This document shows positions 28,997 through 37,472 of a stretch of 64,000 nt of DNA, in pieces (positions within the stretch are counted from its first letter, which is position 1; the number at the start of each line of letters is the position of its first letter). The notes beneath the pieces were generated by a model that made no database searches, was not told the DNA's origin, and saw nothing but the letters and a program-made list of their open reading frames with translations. The position numbers were made by a program, and so were the translations under genes. The stretch comes from JAAURB01 sp049649525 (GTDB taxonomy: Bacteria; Cyanobacteriota; Cyanobacteriia; Cyanobacteriales; Microcoleaceae). The stretch lies in NCBI GenBank assembly GCA_049649525.1, contig JBARZE010000002.1:62001-126000 (forward strand), given 5' to 3'.

Positions 28997-29537
28997 AGAG
29001 GGAAGAAAATCCTCTCCCATCAACAGGTCACAGCAGTTATTTCCCATTATGTCCGTCCGGGTCGTCAATCAGGTTATGAAGAATGGCTTAAAGGTATTTC
29101 TCAAACAGCAAGACAATTTGAAGGTCATAATGGAGTAATGATTCTCAGACCCTAATTTACGTTTTAATTAGTATAATAATCTGTGTCAATAGATGGGATC
29201 ATCCGAACGTCAAGAGTGGATTGATCGTGCTAAATCTTTAATCCATAGGCCGGAAAATGTGCAGATTTTGACGGGATTAGAAGACCTGGTATCTCTTCCT
29301 AACATCACTTCCCCGACTCCCCCTAAATCTAAAACTGCCTTTGTTACTTGGATCGGAGTTTTTATTTGTGCATCTGTACTCGGTTATTTTTTAGCCCCTT
29401 ATTTAGTCAGTTTACCTTATCTATTACGTCAAGCCATTCTGACTGCATTGGTGGTTTTGATACTGGCTTATGTGGTCATGCCCCGGTTAACTCGCTTATT
29501 TCACAAATGGCTTTATCCATTAAGGGAGTTAGAATAG
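28997..29537 (+). pseudogene. Antibiotic-biosynthesis-monooxygenase-type membrane protein, inactivated
   Basis: Two halves of one gene are visible. The first (open from 28997, clear from 29027) reads VTAVISHYVRPGRQSGYEEW and later FEGHNGVMILRP, the ABM ferredoxin-like fold, then hits TAA at 29153. After a frame change the sequence reads LRFN, TAG (29169), YNNLCQ, TAG (29190), then MGSSERQEWIDRAKSLI, in the pattern expected for RFDSYENLRQW joined to the C-terminal part. That part (29193-29537, 114 codons) is intact and ends in two membrane helices. Two nonsense codons and a small deletion have therefore split the gene. The C-terminal piece might still be called as a short gene. Confidence 0.8.
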
Positions 29538-29612
29538 TATTTAATAGTGTTTAATAGAGACTTAAAATTAATATTTTTAAGTTGGTAATAGCGGATAAAA
29601 AACGAATTAATT

Positions 29613-30443
29613 TTGCCAAAACAACGATTGGATCTATTATTGGTTGAACGACTTCTCTGTTCCTCCCGACAGCAAGCACAACGTTTGATTCGGGCCGGAG
29701 AAGTTCGAGTGAATCAACAACTGATTGATAAACCCGGTACAGAAGTTAAAACCGATGCAGAAATTAAACTGAAAAAACGGCCGCCTTATGTGTCTCGGGG
29801 TGGAGAAAAGTTAGCAAAAGCCTTGACAGAATTTCAAATAAATGTTGACGATCGCCTCTGTATTGATGGGGGAATTTCTACCGGGGGTTTCACCGACTGT
29901 TTGTTAAAAAACGGGGCAAAAAAAGTTTATGGAATTGATGTCGGTTATGGTCAGGTAGACTGGGGACTGCGTAACTCGGATCGAGTAATTTTAAAAGAAC
30001 GCACTAATTTACGTTATCTTACTCCGAATGAACTCTACGGTATTGATGCCCCGGAGAAGGAGAAAGCAGATTTTGCTGTCGCTGATGTCTCGTTTATTTC
30101 CTTAAGCAAAATTTTACCTGCATTGTGGGAATTGCTGCAATGCCCCCGCGAAATCGTACTTCTGGTCAAACCTCAATTTGAAGTGGGCCGGGGGCGGGTT
30201 GGCAAAAAAGGGGTTGTGCGAGATACTACTGCACAAGCCGATGCCATTGTTCAAGTGGGTCAAAGCGCCCAAGATCTGGGATGGAAATATCGAGGTTTAA
30301 CCTATTCACCCATTCAAGGGCCAGCCGGGAATATTGAATATCTTCTCTGGTTAGCCGTTGAGGGTCAACCCTTACCCAGTTGGGATGCGATCGCAGAAAT
30401 TACCTTGTCGGCCCAGCAATACCTAACACAGGGCCAGACATAG
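29613..30443 (+). CDS. TlyA-family rRNA 2'-O-methyltransferase
   Basis: The protein has 276 aa and probably uses a TTG start at 29613 (PKQRLDLLLVERLL follows directly). An N-terminal S4 RNA-binding domain (~1-60, SRQQAQRLIRAGEVRVNQ) is joined to an FtsJ-like methyltransferase domain with GGISTGGFTDCLLKNGA (S-adenosylmethionine loop) and VGYGQVDWGLR. The lysine in LLVKPQFEVGRG belongs to the K-D-K-E catalytic set. The family methylates ribose positions in 16S/23S rRNA and was first described as haemolysin TlyA. The next gene follows after 38 bases. Confidence 0.92.
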   Translation: MPKQRLDLLLVERLLCSSRQQAQRLIRAGEVRVNQQLIDKPGTEVKTDAEIKLKKRPPYVSRGGEKLAKALTEFQINVDDRLCIDGGISTGGFTDCLLKNGAKKVYGIDVGYGQVDWGLRNSDRVILKERTNLRYLTPNELYGIDAPEKEKADFAVADVSFISLSKILPALWELLQCPREIVLLVKPQFEVGRGRVGKKGVVRDTTAQADAIVQVGQSAQDLGWKYRGLTYSPIQGPAGNIEYLLWLAVEGQPLPSWDAIAEITLSAQQYLTQGQT

Positions 30444-30481
30444 CTAGGCTAAGCTAAACCGTCGGTATTACTGATGATACA

Positions 30482-31171
30482 ATGCAGTTGTTAAAAAAAA
30501 CCCAGCAATTCAGCTTATCAATTCTAGGCGCTTGCGGCTATGGAATTTGTGCTGTTATTTTAGTCAGCATTGCTGCAACCCTTAAAGTCATTGCCCTAAT
30601 TTTAGCCCATAATTTTCTCTATCCTATCTTTGTTTTCGGAGATTTACTGCGCGGTTTAGAACTGATTAATTTACTGAATTTATTAGTTTTTGCCGTTGTG
30701 GGGATGGGATTGGGTTTAGCAACTGCTTTACTACCGATTAATAATGGAAGAAAAATTAGCAGCGGATTTCTGATTATTTTGATTCCGGTTATTCTTGCTA
30801 TTCCTCAATTTGTTAAATATGATCTTTGGCTTAATGATATTGTCGTTGACGATAACATACCAAAACCACAGGCTCAGCAAGTCGCAGATTCATTTCTAAA
30901 ACGACGAATTAATCATAATGGTGTATTTGGGTTTTATATTTATACGGGTCAATTTCCCATGGTTCCGACTCGTATTTCTCAGATGCAAGATTTAGAAAAA
31001 CTAGAAAAACAGGTGAACTCAAAGTTTGTTAAATTTAGTGGTATTCCTCCGGCACTGATTAATATCATTATGGGGATTTGCTTTTGGGGAATTCGACTAT
31101 TTTATTTTGGAATTGCCGCGATCACAGCCATTTCTCATTTCAAAGAAGGCTTAAAAATTGTAGGACGTTGA
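30482..31171 (+). CDS. Hypothetical multi-pass membrane protein
   Basis: The protein has 229 aa. Hydrophobic segments are seen at about residues 14-40, 55-80, 93-110 and 193-220, giving roughly four membrane helices with a hydrophilic loop at ~115-190 that contains QMQDLEKLEKQVNSKF. I recognise no family and no catalytic motif. The gene starts 38 bases after the TlyA-type methyltransferase on the same strand, so the two may be co-transcribed. Confidence 0.65.
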   Translation: MQLLKKTQQFSLSILGACGYGICAVILVSIAATLKVIALILAHNFLYPIFVFGDLLRGLELINLLNLLVFAVVGMGLGLATALLPINNGRKISSGFLIILIPVILAIPQFVKYDLWLNDIVVDDNIPKPQAQQVADSFLKRRINHNGVFGFYIYTGQFPMVPTRISQMQDLEKLEKQVNSKFVKFSGIPPALINIIMGICFWGIRLFYFGIAAITAISHFKEGLKIVGR

Positions 31172-31759
31172 AATATTAATTATTCATAACTTGAGGTAGT
31201 CGGAGATCGCCAACAGATGCAACAATTCGATCGAGTATTAACTAGGCCATTGATAGAGAGATTAATTCGTCAAAGCGTTATTATTCTTGACTCATAACTC
31301 CCGCCTTTACTCTCGGCCTGCTGATGACGGGGGTGACGGGGGTGACTCATAACTTTCTCAACCCTCAGCACTCCTCAATTTGACACCACCGCTTGCAATT
31401 AGCTCTAACAATCGATACACTTCTTTAAATAAGTTTTATTTACACGCCGCTCGGCAGTCGGTGTAAGCTTGTAGAGGGTAAAGTCCATAGACTCCCTATG
31501 AAACAAGAATCTCCATGACCCAAGGCCAGCAACAAGCTAGTCTCATAGTCGGGAGAATGTCAAATGCTCGTTAACTATCTTTACCTAACTTCAAAAAATC
31601 TTCTGAATCAGAAGAAAAAGATTTTAGAAAAGTGGTTAACGGTTCACTCAAAACCGTAGAAAGGTAAAATTTTACTACTTTACTTTTCTGTAAAACGGAT
31701 AATTGACACTTAAGTATAACAACGGCGTACACCTTTATCATCTCGGAGGATCGTAGTCA
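31172..31759. other. psbB upstream region (588 bp)
   Basis: This gap holds the psbB leader. Between 31318 and 31350 there is a short tandem repeat of GTGACGGGG units. From about 31441 to 31563 it carries a sequence resembling the right end of an IS200/IS605-type element (listed separately). The right-hand 180 bases are AT-rich and presumably contain the psbB promoter; the GGAGG ribosome-binding site at 31745-31749 lies 10 bases before the ATG. Confidence 0.5.
31441..31563 (+). ncRNA. Solo omega-RNA / IS605 right-end remnant
   Basis: The segment has the order found at the 3' end of cyanobacterial tnpB elements: CAGTCGGTGTAAGCTTGTAG, then AGGGTAAAGTCC, then ACTCCCTATGAAACAAGAAT, then CTCC and a spacer, then GGGAGAATGTCAA. 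In intact elements this is the guide (omega) RNA scaffold followed by the terminal CTCC/GGAG hairpin and the cleavage site at TCAA. No tnpB frame is left upstream, so this looks like a remnant or a stand-alone guide-like RNA. The assignment comes from recall of such ends and needs an alignment. Confidence 0.5.
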
Positions 31760-33280
31760 ATGGGACTACCCTGGTACCGTGTACATACAGTGGTTCTGAA
31801 CGACCCAGGACGGCTGATTTCTGTACATTTAATGCACACTGCCCTAGTCGCTGGCTGGGCAGGCTCAATGGCTTTATACGAACTCGCAATTTATGACCCT
31901 TCAGATCCTGTTTTAAACCCAATGTGGCGGCAGGGAATGTTCGTCATGCCCTTTATGGCTCGTCTTGGAGTCACTCAATCTTGGGGCGGATGGAGCGTTA
32001 CCGGAGAAGCCGCAACTAACCCCGGTTTCTGGTCTTTTGAAGGTGTTGCAGCAGCTCACATCGTTCTCTCTGGACTGTTATTCCTAGCAGCCGTTTGGCA
32101 CTGGGTTTACTGGGACTTAGAGCTATTTACTGACTCCCGTACCGGAGAACCTGCTTTAGATTTGCCAAAAATGTTTGGCATTCACCTATTCTTATCTGGC
32201 ATACTTTGCTTTGGCTTCGGAGCCTTCCACCTCACGGGACTTTTTGGCCCAGGAATGTGGGTGTCAGATCCTTATGGACTGACGGGCAGTATCCAACCCG
32301 TTGCGCCGTCGTGGGGGCCAGAAGGCTTTAACCCCTTTAACTCAGGGGGAATTGTCGCTCACCACATTGCAGCGGGAATTGTCGGAATTATTGCAGGTCT
32401 ATTCCACCTGTCTGTGCGTCCGCCTCAACGGCTCTATAAAGCGCTGCGGATGGGGAATATTGAAACTGTTCTCTCGAGCAGTATTGCGGCCGTATTCTTT
32501 GCTGCCTTCGTTGTCGCCGGGACAATGTGGTATGGTTCAGCGGCCACACCGATTGAATTGTTTGGCCCAACTCGTTATCAGTGGGATAGCAGTTACTTCC
32601 AACAAGAAATTGAACGCCGTGTCCAAACCAGCATGGCTCAAGGTTTAACCGAAGCTCAGGCTTGGGAAGGAATTCCGGAAAAACTGGCATTCTACGACTA
32701 TGTGGGTAATAGCCCTGCTAAAGGCGGTCTATTCCGTGTCGGCCCAATGAACGAAGGCGACGGTATCGCTGAAGCTTGGCTCGGTCACCCGGTATTTTTT
32801 GACGAAGATGGTACTGAACTCAGTGTCAGACGTTTGCCTAACTTCTTTGAAACCTTCCCGGTTATTTTGACCGATGAAAACAATGTAATTCAGGCGGATA
32901 TCCCCTTCCGTCGGGCCGAATCTCGTAACAGTTTTGAACAAGCAGGTATCTCCGTCAGCTTTTACGGTGGTGCTTTAGATGGTCAAACCTTCACAGATGC
33001 TCCTTCTGTTAAGAAATATGCTCGTCTCGCTCAGCAGGGCGAACCTTTCGAGTTTGACCGGGAAACCTTAGAGTCTGACGGGGTATTCCGTACCAGTACT
33101 CGGGGTTGGTTTACCTTTGCTCACGCTTGCTTTGCTTTGTTATTCTTCTTTGGTCATATTTGGCATGGGTCTCGGACATTATTCCGCGACGTATTTGCTG
33201 GAATTGAAGCCGATATCGAAGAACAAGTAGAATGGGGCTTCTTTGAGAAATTGGGAGACCCAACCACTCGGGCAAAGTAA
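31760..33280 (+). CDS. psbB: Photosystem II CP47 chlorophyll apoprotein
   Basis: This 506-aa core antenna protein of photosystem II has six membrane helices and a large lumenal loop between helices V and VI (roughly residues 255-450). The N-terminus MGLPWYRVHTVVLNDPGRL and the helix-terminal His residues that bind chlorophyll (for example VHLMHTALVAGW and AAGIVGIIAGLFHLSVRP) are typical. The protein passes excitation energy from the phycobilisome and peripheral antenna to the D1/D2 reaction centre. It ends with the usual cytoplasmic tail. psbT follows 175 bases downstream, behind a hairpin. Confidence 0.98.
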   Translation: MGLPWYRVHTVVLNDPGRLISVHLMHTALVAGWAGSMALYELAIYDPSDPVLNPMWRQGMFVMPFMARLGVTQSWGGWSVTGEAATNPGFWSFEGVAAAHIVLSGLLFLAAVWHWVYWDLELFTDSRTGEPALDLPKMFGIHLFLSGILCFGFGAFHLTGLFGPGMWVSDPYGLTGSIQPVAPSWGPEGFNPFNSGGIVAHHIAAGIVGIIAGLFHLSVRPPQRLYKALRMGNIETVLSSSIAAVFFAAFVVAGTMWYGSAATPIELFGPTRYQWDSSYFQQEIERRVQTSMAQGLTEAQAWEGIPEKLAFYDYVGNSPAKGGLFRVGPMNEGDGIAEAWLGHPVFFDEDGTELSVRRLPNFFETFPVILTDENNVIQADIPFRRAESRNSFEQAGISVSFYGGALDGQTFTDAPSVKKYARLAQQGEPFEFDRETLESDGVFRTSTRGWFTFAHACFALLFFFGHIWHGSRTLFRDVFAGIEADIEEQVEWGFFEKLGDPTTRAK

Positions 33281-33358
33281 GACAACAGCGTCGAATTTTT
33301 TATTGGACTTAGAGATTATCCGATTTATTCAGGTTGTCTTGAGCTGAAAAACATCTTT

Positions 33359-33404
33359 GTCTAACGAATTTTCAACTTTATGGTTGTGTCGTTAGACTTT
33401 TTTT
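33359..33404 (+). terminator. Rho-independent terminator after psbB
   Basis: GTCTAACGA (33359-33367) pairs perfectly with TCGTTAGAC (33389-33397) across a 21-base loop, followed by a run of seven T. It lies between psbB and psbT, so it would either end the psbB transcript or lower read-through into psbT. Confidence 0.8.
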
Positions 33405-33455
33405 GCTTCTCCCCTGGTAAACTAGTAAATAGAAGAAACTTGCAAGGAAATTGAC

Positions 33456-33551
33456 ATGGAAAGTGCTGCCTATATTCTGGTTTTAGCATTGGCACTGGGA
33501 GTTCTGTTTTTCGCAATTGCTTTCCGGGAACCCCCTCGGATTGGGAAATAA
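33456..33551 (+). CDS. psbT: Photosystem II reaction centre protein T
   Basis: This gene is only 31 codons long: a single membrane helix starting MESAAYILVLALALGVLFFA and ending REPPRIGK. It matches PsbT in length and pattern. PsbT sits at the dimer interface of photosystem II near D1 and supports assembly and repair. A ribosome-binding site, AAGGAAATTGAC, precedes the ATG. It keeps the conserved psbB-psbT order of cyanobacteria and plastids. Confidence 0.95.
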   Translation: MESAAYILVLALALGVLFFAIAFREPPRIGK

Positions 33552-33768
33552 CAGTTTAAATTTCCATTTCGACATGAAGTGAATGTTGAGTGATGAGGAT
33601 TCAATTTTTATTGAAAGCCCTTTAACCTAAATTTGCTTAATCTCTTGTCAGTTTAGATTAATCTAAAAGCGGCAATAAATCGAAGATTGAATTCTTTTTA
33701 CTCAGCTTTCCCAGTCAGGAAAGATTCTAAGGAATTGAGTGAACCTCAAATAGTAAAAATGTGAGTTT

Positions 33769-34359
33769 ATGCAATGTCCAATTTGCCAACATACCAGTAG
33801 TCGTGTATTAGAGTCCCGTTCGGCTGACTCTGGTAAAAGTATTCGTCGCCGACGTGAATGCTTGAACTGTAAGCACCGCTTCACCACCTACGAACGCATA
33901 GAACGGGTTCCTGTAACCGTGATCAAACGAGATGGAAAGCGAGAGTCGTTTGAACGCGCTAAGTTATTACGGGGCTTGGTTAGGGCTTGTGAAAAAACAG
34001 GAATTACAGCCGCTGAATTAGAAACCATTATCAATGAGATCGAAATTGAATTTCAACAGCGATCGCTACGAGAAGTCAGTAGTCAGCAAATTGGAGAGTT
34101 TGCACTAGAACAATTAAAACAAATTAGTGAAGTCGCTTATATTCGTTTTGCTTCAGTTTATCAACAGTTTCAAGGCATTCGAGATTTTGTTGAGACACTC
34201 GCTCAATTTAAACAAAATCATCCTCAACTCGAGGAGACAAAAGAACCTCATAACATTTCAGGTACAACCGAGACAGCAACAATGAGTACAACTGTGCATC
34301 AAGCCTCAGATCCCCTTCAAGCTGGCATAAGTTGCTTCATTAGCGGATCAAACTGTTAA
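33769..34359 (+). CDS. nrdR: Transcriptional repressor NrdR
   Basis: This nucleotide-sensing repressor controls ribonucleotide reductase genes. The N-terminal zinc ribbon has MQCPICQHTSSRVLESR and RRECLNCKHRFTTYER (four Cys). An ATP-cone follows (VIKRDGKRESFERAKLLRG, residues ~50-68), extending to about residue 150. The 196 aa exceed the usual ~150-170 by a polar, low-complexity tail. Its target genes (nrd) are not in this window. It binds DNA in response to (d)ATP. Confidence 0.95.
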   Translation: MQCPICQHTSSRVLESRSADSGKSIRRRRECLNCKHRFTTYERIERVPVTVIKRDGKRESFERAKLLRGLVRACEKTGITAAELETIINEIEIEFQQRSLREVSSQQIGEFALEQLKQISEVAYIRFASVYQQFQGIRDFVETLAQFKQNHPQLEETKEPHNISGTTETATMSTTVHQASDPLQAGISCFISGSNC

Positions 34360-35206
34360 GATTACACAGGCAAGCCATCACAGTATAACGTTCTCTCTCC
34401 GATAAAATTGACACAAAACTGAGAGGAGTGTGGCATAATAGATGTGCTTTACGTTCAACTAATTAACCTAATTTCTGATTCTCTATACCAGAGATTTTTA
34501 GGAAAATTGTCTTTGAACGATTGAGAGGGTGATGGGGTATGAGCTGATGGTGACAACCTTCAACAAGCAAAACTGAATCGGGTGCTAGTCAATCGCTACG
34601 CTCAATTTAACTCGTTTGAAGTACAGGTCGTCAGATAAGCCGACTGAAGAATTACACTTTCTATAGCCCAGTATAACTGTTGCTGAGGAATGATTAACGC
34701 CTTATCACGTTTTATTAATAATTTGAGTCTTTCCATAGAGTAATAATCTACTGTGAAACTCTTAATTGACGAGGTGAGGTACTCATTTAATTCGGCACAG
34801 AACACTCAAATTGCCAAGTTAACAACAAAGTTTAACTTTCAAGAGCGGAAAATCTGATATTGTGAGCCTAGTTACTGATTCGGTAGCCCTATGCTCTACA
34901 TATATTTAGGATTGAAGCAAGAGTTGGGTGAATAAGTGCGGCAAACACTGATAAAATATAAGGAGTTCTGGACTATAACCATAGCCAAACCAAGCAACAA
35001 TTCAGTGTTAAACAGAATTTTAATACTCCTTTTTTCTACAGAAATGCAATCGCCATCTGAACGGAAAAAGTCTACAGGTATTAGTAGTCTGTAGCATATT
35101 ATGATTCAGATTAAATCATCAAAGAATATTATCAAGCTCAGCTCTTCCCCATCACATCATCTTTTCAACACAAACCATAGGGAGAGAATATCTAGGAAAC
35201 ACTCGC
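34360..35206. other. Long intergenic region before rpsA (847 bp)
   Basis: No supported gene was seen. A 67-codon minus-strand frame at 34602-34805 has no initiation signal or recognisable motif. A small inverted repeat, CTACAG (35073-35078) with CTGTAG (35090-35095), lies about 115 bases before rpsA. The region presumably holds the rpsA promoter and a long leader, which may allow autoregulation by S1; this is inference. Confidence 0.4.
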
Positions 35207-36460
35207 ATGATCAATCAGATTACCAAAGAAACAACGGTGAGCTTTACTCATGAAGATTTTGCCGCCTTACTCGATCAATATGACTATCATTTCAGCCCCG
35301 GAGATGTTGTGCCCGGCACAGTATTCAGTATCGAACCCAGAGGCGCTCTGATTGATATTGGTGCTAAAACCGCAGCTTACATTCCTTTACAGGAAATGTC
35401 AATTAACCGGGTTGAGAGTCCCGATGAAGTTTTACAATCCAATGAAACTCGGGAATTCTTTATTCTGACCGATGAAAATGAAGATGGACAGCTTACCCTG
35501 TCTATTCGTCGGATAGAGTATATGCGGGCTTGGGAACGGGTTCGACAACTCCAAGCAGAAGATGCAACCGTTCGTTCTCAGGTCTTTGCCACCAACCGAG
35601 GGGGGGCGCTTGTCCGGATTGAAGGACTGCGGGGCTTTATCCCCGGTTCTCATATTAGTACTCGCAAACCCAAAGAAGATTTAGTGGCAGAAGAGCTGCC
35701 CTTGAAATTTTTAGAGGTTGACGAAGATAGAAATCGTCTAGTCTTAAGTCATCGCCGCGCCTTAGTTGAACGGAAGATGAACCGCCTCGAGGTTGGAGAA
35801 GTGGTCATCGGTACAGTCCGTGGGATCAAGCCTTATGGTGCTTTCATCGACATTGGTGGTGTTAGTGGCTTGCTTCACATTTCAGAAATCTCCCACGACC
35901 ATATCGATACTCCCAACAGCGTCTTCAACGTCAACGATGAAGTGAAGGTCATGATTATTGACCTTGATGCTGACCGGGGCCGTATTTCCCTGTCTACGAA
36001 GCAATTAGAACCTGAACCCGGAGATATGGTGAAAAATCCGGATTTAGTATATGACAAAGCCGAAGAGATGGCGGCTAAATTCCGGGAGAAAATGTTAGCT
36101 GAACAGCAGGGCATTTCGTTAACTGAAGAGGAAACGGCGACTGAAACAACAGATGAAATTCCGAATGCAACGGAAGAGCCAGAAACTCCCCCAGCAGTAG
36201 AGACAGAGGCCGCAGCGGAGTCGTCCGAAGCCTCAGAGGTCTCAGAGGTCTCAGAGGTCTCAGAGGTCTCAGAAGCCTCAGAATCCTCTGAGGTCTCAGA
36301 AGCAGATGTTGAGCCAGAGGCAGAGGTCGATTCTACTGCTGTAGAAACAGAGGCCGCAGCGGCAACAGTTGAGCCGGATGTCGAAGAAGAAAAAGTGGCA
36401 GCGGCAACAGTTGAGGCCGACGTTGAAGAAGAAGCCTCCATCGATACAGAATCTGAATAA
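35207..36460 (+). CDS. rpsA: 30S ribosomal protein S1
   Basis: The protein has 417 aa. Three S1 RNA-binding domains are visible: ~32-100 (GDVVPGTVFSIEPRGALIDIG), ~118-185 and ~200-270 (GEVVIGTVRGIKPYGAFIDIG). S1 holds mRNA on the 30S subunit; cyanobacterial S1 usually has three domains, unlike the six of enterobacteria. The last ~110 residues are an acidic low-complexity tail made of SEV and ETEAAA repeats. A clear terminator follows. The start MINQITKETTVSFTHEDFAALL is typical. Confidence 0.95.
   Translation: MINQITKETTVSFTHEDFAALLDQYDYHFSPGDVVPGTVFSIEPRGALIDIGAKTAAYIPLQEMSINRVESPDEVLQSNETREFFILTDENEDGQLTLSIRRIEYMRAWERVRQLQAEDATVRSQVFATNRGGALVRIEGLRGFIPGSHISTRKPKEDLVAEELPLKFLEVDEDRNRLVLSHRRALVERKMNRLEVGEVVIGTVRGIKPYGAFIDIGGVSGLLHISEISHDHIDTPNSVFNVNDEVKVMIIDLDADRGRISLSTKQLEPEPGDMVKNPDLVYDKAEEMAAKFREKMLAEQQGISLTEEETATETTDEIPNATEEPETPPAVETEAAAESSEASEVSEVSEVSEVSEASESSEVSEADVEPEAEVDSTAVETEAAAATVEPDVEEEKVAAATVEADVEEEASIDTESE
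36226..36303 (+). repeat. In-frame 9-bp tandem repeat in the rpsA tail
   Basis: Copies of GAGGTCTCA (encoding Ser-Glu-Val) and close variants repeat in tandem within the acidic S1 tail. Two further short duplications flank it: the segment encoding VETEAAA occurs around 36198 and 36340, and GCAGCGGCAACAGTTGAG occurs around 36357 and 36398. Such repeats change length by slippage. Confidence 0.85.
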
Positions 36461-36504
36461 AAAACAAATTCAACTGTATTGATAGCTGATAGTTTACTGG
36501 AGTT

Positions 36505-36528
36505 AAGAGGGAAACTTCCCTCTTTTTT
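36505..36528 (+). terminator. Rho-independent terminator after rpsA
   Basis: AAGAGGGAA (36505-36513) is the reverse complement of TTCCCTCTT (36516-36524) and is followed by a run of T. The loop probably includes the inner A/T pairs. Confidence 0.85.
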
Positions 36529-36634
36529 TAATTCTGTTCATCATTAGACAGTAGACAATTCGCCCAAAAAAATTTATACTGGATCGGCAATATGTTAACT
36601 AACCGAGGAGGGTGTCATTCCTGAGCAACTGAAC

Positions 36635-36979
36635 TTGACCGTCAGCCTAAGGGGCACTCGTGAGGTCAAAGAAACTTACCAAATTTTTCGCCTGTTTGGG
36701 CAGTTAGATGCCTTTTCTGAAGGGCAATTTCGTAAAGTTGTGGGTGATGCCACTGAGGTGATGCCCAACAATATCATATTGGATTTGTCCAAAATAGACT
36801 TTGTTGATAGTTCCGGACTCGGAGCCTTGGTTCAGCTTGTCAAGAAAGTCAAAACGAACGATGGAACTTTGCAAATTGTGACAAACCCCCGCGTTACTCA
36901 AACCGTAAAAATGGTTCGTTTAGAGAAGTTCCTCTCACTGCAGCCTTCAGTCGATCAGGCGATCGCTAATGTTAGTTAA
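36635..36979 (+). CDS. STAS-domain anti-sigma factor antagonist-like protein
   Basis: The protein has at least 114 aa, with the STAS core DLSKIDFVDSSGLGALVQL (residues ~50-68), whose Ser is the phosphorylation site in SpoIIAA/RsbV-type proteins. It is likely a partner-switching regulator of a sigma factor or another pathway. The start is unclear. No ATG exists in frame before residue 40 or so; TTG at 36635 is listed, but it lies 23 bases after the ribosome-binding site. The strong GAGGAGG at 36605-36611 fits better with an ATT codon at 36617. The frame is open back to at least 36614. Confidence 0.88.
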   Translation: MTVSLRGTREVKETYQIFRLFGQLDAFSEGQFRKVVGDATEVMPNNIILDLSKIDFVDSSGLGALVQLVKKVKTNDGTLQIVTNPRVTQTVKMVRLEKFLSLQPSVDQAIANVS

Positions 36980-37003
36980 ACGCGAACCCAAAAGCACAGA
37001 TTC

Positions 37004-37044
37004 AGCTATCTAGAGAGTCACCTGCTAGATAGCTCCTCTTTTTT
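37004..37044 (+). terminator. Rho-independent terminator after the STAS gene
   Basis: AGCTATCTAG (37004-37013) pairs with CTAGATAGCT (37025-37034) across an 11-base loop and is followed by CCTC and a T run. It lies just upstream of mrnC. Confidence 0.85.
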
Positions 37045-37060
37045 ATGAACTGGCAGATTT

Positions 37061-37468
37061 ATGAACTGGCATACTATGCCCTCGAAAACCCTAACGCCAG
37101 AACAGCTACAGCAACTGTCCCCCGCATCTGTGGCTTATATTGGGGATGCTGTATATGAACTCTATGTTCGTCAAGCTTACTTATTTCCACCTAAGCGACT
37201 GAAGTTGTATCACCAATCGGTTGTCGCTCAAGTTCGGGCCGAAACTCAAGCGAGTCAGTTGCAAGTACTTGAACCCCTGCTGAGTCATCATGAACTAGAA
37301 ATCGTTAGACGAGGTCGTAATGCAGTCAATCGATTTCCCAAACGGCTTGATCCTCAAATATATCAACAAGCTACAAGCTTAGAAACATTAGTCGGATATT
37401 TATATTTAACTGATCCAGAGCGCTTGTCTGAGCTACTGGCTTATTTAGATTTCGGCTCAGAACCTTAA
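37061..37468 (+). CDS. mrnC: Mini-ribonuclease III (23S rRNA maturation)
   Basis: This 135-aa protein consists of a single RNase III catalytic domain without a dsRNA-binding domain. The motif LSPASVAYIGDAVYELYVR carries the catalytic Asp and Glu region, and RAETQASQL and LVGYLYL follow as in Mini-III. The enzyme trims 23S rRNA precursors. The ATG at 37061 is listed, but the ATG at 37076 (MPSKTLTPEQ) is equally likely. The sequence ATGAACTGGCA occurs twice just here (37046 and 37061), a small tandem duplication. The rlmB-type gene follows after 4 bases, so the two form an rRNA-processing operon. Confidence 0.92.
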   Translation: MNWHTMPSKTLTPEQLQQLSPASVAYIGDAVYELYVRQAYLFPPKRLKLYHQSVVAQVRAETQASQLQVLEPLLSHHELEIVRRGRNAVNRFPKRLDPQIYQQATSLETLVGYLYLTDPERLSELLAYLDFGSEP

Positions 37469-37472
37469 AAAT

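Noticed and set aside
31318..31350. GTGACGGGG tandem units before psbB
   Set aside because: Only two to three copies; too short to call a functional element.
32301..32690. Overlapping frames of 100-115 codons on both strands inside psbB
   Set aside because: They lie wholly within CP47 in other frames, with no independent signals.
34602..34805. 67-codon minus-strand frame in the rpsA upstream gap
   Set aside because: No ribosome-binding site, no recognisable motif and AT-rich composition like the rest of the gap.
35875..36441. 188-codon minus-strand frame opposite rpsA, rich in Ser/Thr/Ala
   Set aside because: It is the antisense of the repetitive acidic tail of S1; the repeats keep the opposite frame free of stops. 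No start signals or family resemblance.
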